Part shown: positions 61,387 through 64,000 of the stretch, piece after piece
Layout of the letters: every line of letters starts with the position of its first letter
How positions within the stretch are numbered: position 1 is the stretch's first letter
DNA from: Streptomyces sp. CG4
Lineage (GTDB): Bacteria; Actinomycetota; Actinomycetes; Streptomycetales; Streptomycetaceae
Reading direction: 5' to 3'
Assembly (NCBI RefSeq): GCF_041080655.1
Contig: NZ_CP163525.1
Span: 3,286,001 to 3,350,000, forward strand
Length of the DNA: 64,000 bases
Notes under the pieces: generated by a model
Told to the model about the DNA's origin: nothing
Databases searched by the model: none
The model's input: only the letters and a program-made list of their open reading frames with translations
Program-made: the position numbers and the translations under genes

Positions 61387-62337
61387 ATGCCCGAGTGGTC
61401 CGTCACCGAGCCCCAGAAGCTGACCTTTGACTCCCATGTGAGCGACCTCCAGGTCCGCATCGTCAACGGAACGGTGAACGTGGTGGGCACGGACGAAGGT
61501 TCCGCCCGCCTGGAGATCTCGGAGATCGAGGGCCCGCCCCTGATGGTCACCCAGCAGGGAGACACGCTCACCGTGGCCTATGACGACCTGCCCTGGAAGG
61601 GCTTCCTGAAGTGGCTCGACCGCAAGGGCTGGCGCCGCAGCGCCGTGGTCTCCCTGGCCGTCCCCGCCGACACCCGCGTGGAGGTGGGCGTGGTCGGCGC
61701 CGGTGCGGTCGTCTCCGGCATCAGCGGCCGGGCGGTGGTCAAGGGAGTCACCGGCGACACGACCCTGGTCGGCGTCTCGGGCCCGGTCCAGGCGGACACC
61801 GTCTCCGGAAACCTGGAGGCCCAGGCCGTCACCGGCGACCTGCGGTTCAAGTCGGTCTCGGGCGACCTGACGGTGGTCGAGGGCTCCGGGCGCTCCGTGC
61901 GCGCCGACTCCGTCAGCGGTTCCATGATCGTCGACCTGGACCCGGACGGCCCGACGGAGGTCAGCCTCACCAGCGTTTCCGGCGAGATCGCCATCCGTCT
62001 GCCTCATCCGGGAGACGCCGAGGTGGAGGCGAACACCGCGAGCGGCACGATCTCCAACGCCTTCGACGGACTGCGGGTGCACGGCCAGTGGGGCGCCCAC
62101 AAGATCACCGGCCGCCTGGGCGCGGGCACGGGCAGGCTCCGGGCCACCACGGTCTCCGGTTCGATCGCCCTGCTGCGCCGCCCGTCGGGAGAGGATGAGC
62201 CGGACACCCCCTGGGAGACCGAGCCCACCGCCCCCGCCGAGCCGTCGCAGACCCCCGGCACCGACCCCACCACCGATGCTCCGGCCGCCGGCCAGACCGA
62301 CGTCACCGCTGGCACGACCGACAAGAAGGTGCTCTGA
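61387..62337 (+). CDS. DUF4097 beta-helix protein
   Basis: A 316-residue protein of the DUF4097 family. Residues about 95-275 are short repeats predicted to form a right-handed beta-helix, with the recurrent pattern GDLxxxSVSG (GRAVVKGVTGDTTLVGVSG, DLRFKSVSGDLTVVEGSG). The C-terminal 40 residues are Pro/Thr-rich and disordered. No signal peptide is visible, so it is probably cytoplasmic or membrane-associated through partners. ATG 61387 follows GAGGAGG. The padR gene starts one base after its stop codon. The family often accompanies PadR or HTH regulators; its role is unknown. Confidence 0.88.
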   Translation: MPEWSVTEPQKLTFDSHVSDLQVRIVNGTVNVVGTDEGSARLEISEIEGPPLMVTQQGDTLTVAYDDLPWKGFLKWLDRKGWRRSAVVSLAVPADTRVEVGVVGAGAVVSGISGRAVVKGVTGDTTLVGVSGPVQADTVSGNLEAQAVTGDLRFKSVSGDLTVVEGSGRSVRADSVSGSMIVDLDPDGPTEVSLTSVSGEIAIRLPHPGDAEVEANTASGTISNAFDGLRVHGQWGAHKITGRLGAGTGRLRATTVSGSIALLRRPSGEDEPDTPWETEPTAPAEPSQTPGTDPTTDAPAAGQTDVTAGTTDKKVL

Positions 62338-62338
62338 C

Positions 62339-63385
62339 ATGCCCCCCGTCTTCGCCCATGGGCGCCTGCGCCTGTACCTGCTCAAGCTGCTCGACGAGGC
62401 CCCGCGCCACGGCTACGAGGTGATCAGGCTCCTCGAGGAGCGCTTCCAGGGCCTGTACGCCCCCTCGGCGGGCACGGTCTACCCCCGGCTGGCCAAGCTG
62501 GAGGCGGAGGGCCTGGTCCGGCACACCACGGAGGGCGGCCGCAAGGTGTACGCCATCACGGACGCCGGCCGGGCCGAACTGGCCGACCGCAGCGGTGAGT
62601 TGGCCGACCTTGAGCTGGAGATCCGCGAGTCGGTCGCGGAACTGGCCGCCGAGATCAAGGCCGATGTACGCGGCGCGGCCGGCGATCTGCGCCGGGAGAT
62701 GCGCGCGGCCGCGTCCGAGGCCCGCCGGGCCACGAAGACGGGCGCCGGCGCGGCGGGCCCCTTCGCGGAGTACGGCGACGTGAGCGACAAGGAGGCCTGG
62801 CGGGCCGCCAAGGAGGAGATGCGCCGGGTCAAGCAGGAGTGGAAGGAGCAGGCCCGCCGCGCCAAGGACGAGAGCCGCCGGGCCCGCGAGGAGGCCCAGC
62901 GGGCCCGCCATCAGGCCCAGGAGGCACAGGCGCGGGCGCGGGCCCAGGCGCAGGAGGAGATGCAGCGCATCGCCCGCCGGGTCCAGGACCGCGTCCAGGA
63001 CCACTTCACCCACGGCGACTGGCCGACGGGCGTCCGCGAGGGCTTGTCCGAACTGGCCAGGGAACTGGGCGACTTCGGCAAGAGCTGGAACGGCTCCACT
63101 CGCCCCGCCGAGGAGCCGGCCCCCGAGCCCACCACCCCCTCGGACCTGCACTACGTCTCCCCCACGGAGGACTTCTCCGTCGCGTACGAACCGTCCTGGG
63201 CGCACGAGGACCCCACCGGCGACCCGACCCGCGACCTGGACCGTCTCCTGGACCGTTTCCGCGACGACATCCGCGACGCGGCCCGCGACCACGGAGTCAC
63301 CCCGGACCAACTCCGCGACGCCCGCCGCCATTTGTCGACGGCAGCGGCCCACATCGGGGTGATTCTGCGGTCACCGAAGGCCTGA
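62339..63385 (+). CDS. PadR-family regulator with long coiled-coil extension
   Basis: A 348-residue regulator. Residues 8-85 form the PadR winged helix (LRLYLLKLLDEAPRHGYEVI, YAPSAGTVYPRLAKLEAEGL). Instead of the usual short dimerisation tail there follow about 170 residues of Ala/Arg/Glu-rich helix (KEEMRRVKQEWKEQARRAKD), predicted to be a long coiled coil, and an acidic C-terminal domain with DPTRDLDRLLDRFRDDIRDA. It lies directly after DUF4097 and probably autorepresses through the palindrome near 61318. The stop lies in the first unit of a downstream tandem repeat. Confidence 0.9.
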   Translation: MPPVFAHGRLRLYLLKLLDEAPRHGYEVIRLLEERFQGLYAPSAGTVYPRLAKLEAEGLVRHTTEGGRKVYAITDAGRAELADRSGELADLELEIRESVAELAAEIKADVRGAAGDLRREMRAAASEARRATKTGAGAAGPFAEYGDVSDKEAWRAAKEEMRRVKQEWKEQARRAKDESRRAREEAQRARHQAQEAQARARAQAQEEMQRIARRVQDRVQDHFTHGDWPTGVREGLSELARELGDFGKSWNGSTRPAEEPAPEPTTPSDLHYVSPTEDFSVAYEPSWAHEDPTGDPTRDLDRLLDRFRDDIRDAARDHGVTPDQLRDARRHLSTAAAHIGVILRSPKA

Positions 63386-63431
63386 CGGTGACCGCGGCCT
63401 GACGGTGACCGCGGCCTGACGGTGACCGCGG
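63381..63431. repeat. three tandem 17-base repeats
   Basis: CCTGACGGTGACCGCGG occurs three times in succession. An upstream GCGGTCACC (63367-63375) can pair with GGTGACCGC in any copy, forming alternative 9-bp hairpins that may terminate the padR transcript. The padR stop codon is inside the first unit. Confidence 0.75.
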
Positions 63432-64000
63432 TCTGAGGCGCCGGGGTCCAGGAGGCTGCGCGAGGTCCGCTCGTGGCCTGTTCGGAGGCCTGACCGGGTC
63501 ATTAGAAGGCCTGGTCGAGGTGGCCGGGCACGGCGGAGGCGGCGGGGCGCGGCAGAGACGGCCGGGCACGGCAGAGACGCGCCTGCGGCCGGACGGCGGG
63601 GTTCCCCGGCCGTGACGGGTCCGTTGGCCGTGACGAGTCCGTTGCGGCTGGTCGCGCCCACGCGGCGGAGCCGTATGCGGAGCCGCATATCGTTACAGCC
63701 CCGCGCCCCCAAGGGGTTGCGGTTGCCGCACTCGCGTACGCACCGTGGCTGCAAGCAGCCGCGCCTCCGACCGGAGCCCGACGAGCAGGGAGCCGGACAA
63801 CGAGTGCCGCAGACCGGCGAACGGACGGCCGAAAACGGACGGCCGCACAAGAGTGCCGGAGCCCCACGAGGACCGGCCGGGGCGACGACCAGCCGGCACC
63901 GCCCCGGCCCCTCGGCCGGCATCGCCCGCCCCTCAGCCGCCCCGGCCGCCCGGGCCGCCCCGGTCGGAGCCGCCCTGGCCGCTCAGTCGAAGGCGCCCCG
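63432..64000. other. no recognisable gene
   Basis: The longest frames are Arg/Pro/Gly-rich with no family resemblance and appear to be non-coding GC-rich sequence. An 18-base direct repeat (GGCCGTGACGGGTCCGTT, then the same with one change) spans 63608-63643. A minus-strand gene could end in the last bases (frame RGAFD followed by TGA at 63983-63985), but too little is visible to call it. Confidence 0.5.

Noticed and set aside
63983..64000. End of a minus-strand gene at the window edge
   Set aside because: Only six codons are visible, so a gene cannot be supported.

Overview
The window is high-GC, densely packed actinobacterial DNA and almost certainly comes from a Streptomyces chromosome. 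The evidence is GTG/TTG starts with purine-rich ribosome binding sites, many ATGA/GTGA stop-start overlaps, a conservon (cvnABCD), a Ku plus stand-alone LigD-polymerase pair, a multifunctional 2-oxoglutarate enzyme (Kgd), Lon with a HAIR-like operator, and common Streptomyces intergenic repeats. From memory, the order Ku/LigD - FtsW/PBP - lon - two-component pair - kgd matches the S. coelicolor segment around SCO5281-SCO5309. In that genome the whiE spore-pigment genes lie just beyond Ku.

Left end (1-9.2 kb): the 3' part of a type II polyketide gene cluster. It runs P450 (cut by the window edge), 3Fe-4S ferredoxin, convergent SnoaL-like protein, tandem TcmI-type cyclase, KS-alpha, chain-length factor, ACP, ActIII-type ketoreductase, didomain aromatase/cyclase, alpha/beta hydrolase, a small unknown protein and an Sfp-type phosphopantetheinyl transferase. 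The ketoreductase and didomain aromatase point to a reduced aromatic polyketide, not a classical unreduced spore pigment, although the locus appears to occupy the whiE position. About 1.7 kb of decayed sequence (9.2-10.9 kb) follows.

Middle (10.9-49.6 kb): mostly conserved chromosomal functions. They are end joining (Ku, LigD polymerase), a NERD protein, a lipoprotein with an orphan histidine kinase, an FtsW/penicillin-binding pair, two divergent diiron proteins with a TetR regulator, an NlpC/P60 hydrolase, a conservon followed by a styrene-monooxygenase-like flavoprotein, a PP2C-like phosphatase, a MarR regulator, a GH25 lysozyme, a PAS/GAF/SpoIIE/ATPase signalling protein, three glycine-rich or collagen-like secreted proteins, a Ser/Thr kinase, Lon, a rhomboid-like membrane protein, a spermidine-synthase-like protein, an OmpR-type two-component pair and Kgd.

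Right part (49.7-60.8 kb, all on the minus strand): the most unusual segment. A probable long operon starts with a Trypco1 protein, a trypsin-like VMAP-type protease, a MoxR AAA+ ATPase and a large SAV_2336/vWA protein, which together form a MoxR-vWA-VMAP ternary conflict module. It continues, with stop-start overlaps, into a 54-residue peptide ending YEDAP, an FxsB-like radical SAM/SPASM maturase and a TIR-NB-ARC-TPR protein of the FxsT type. The peptide fits the FxSxx-COOH architecture with Phe replaced by Tyr and Ser by Asp (YxDxx-COOH). It is therefore a candidate Tyr-Asp cyclophane RiPP embedded in an NTP-dependent conflict system.

Right end (60.9-64 kb): a TTG-start DUF6104 gene, a DUF4097/PadR operon with a palindromic candidate operator, and about 0.6 kb with no recognisable gene.
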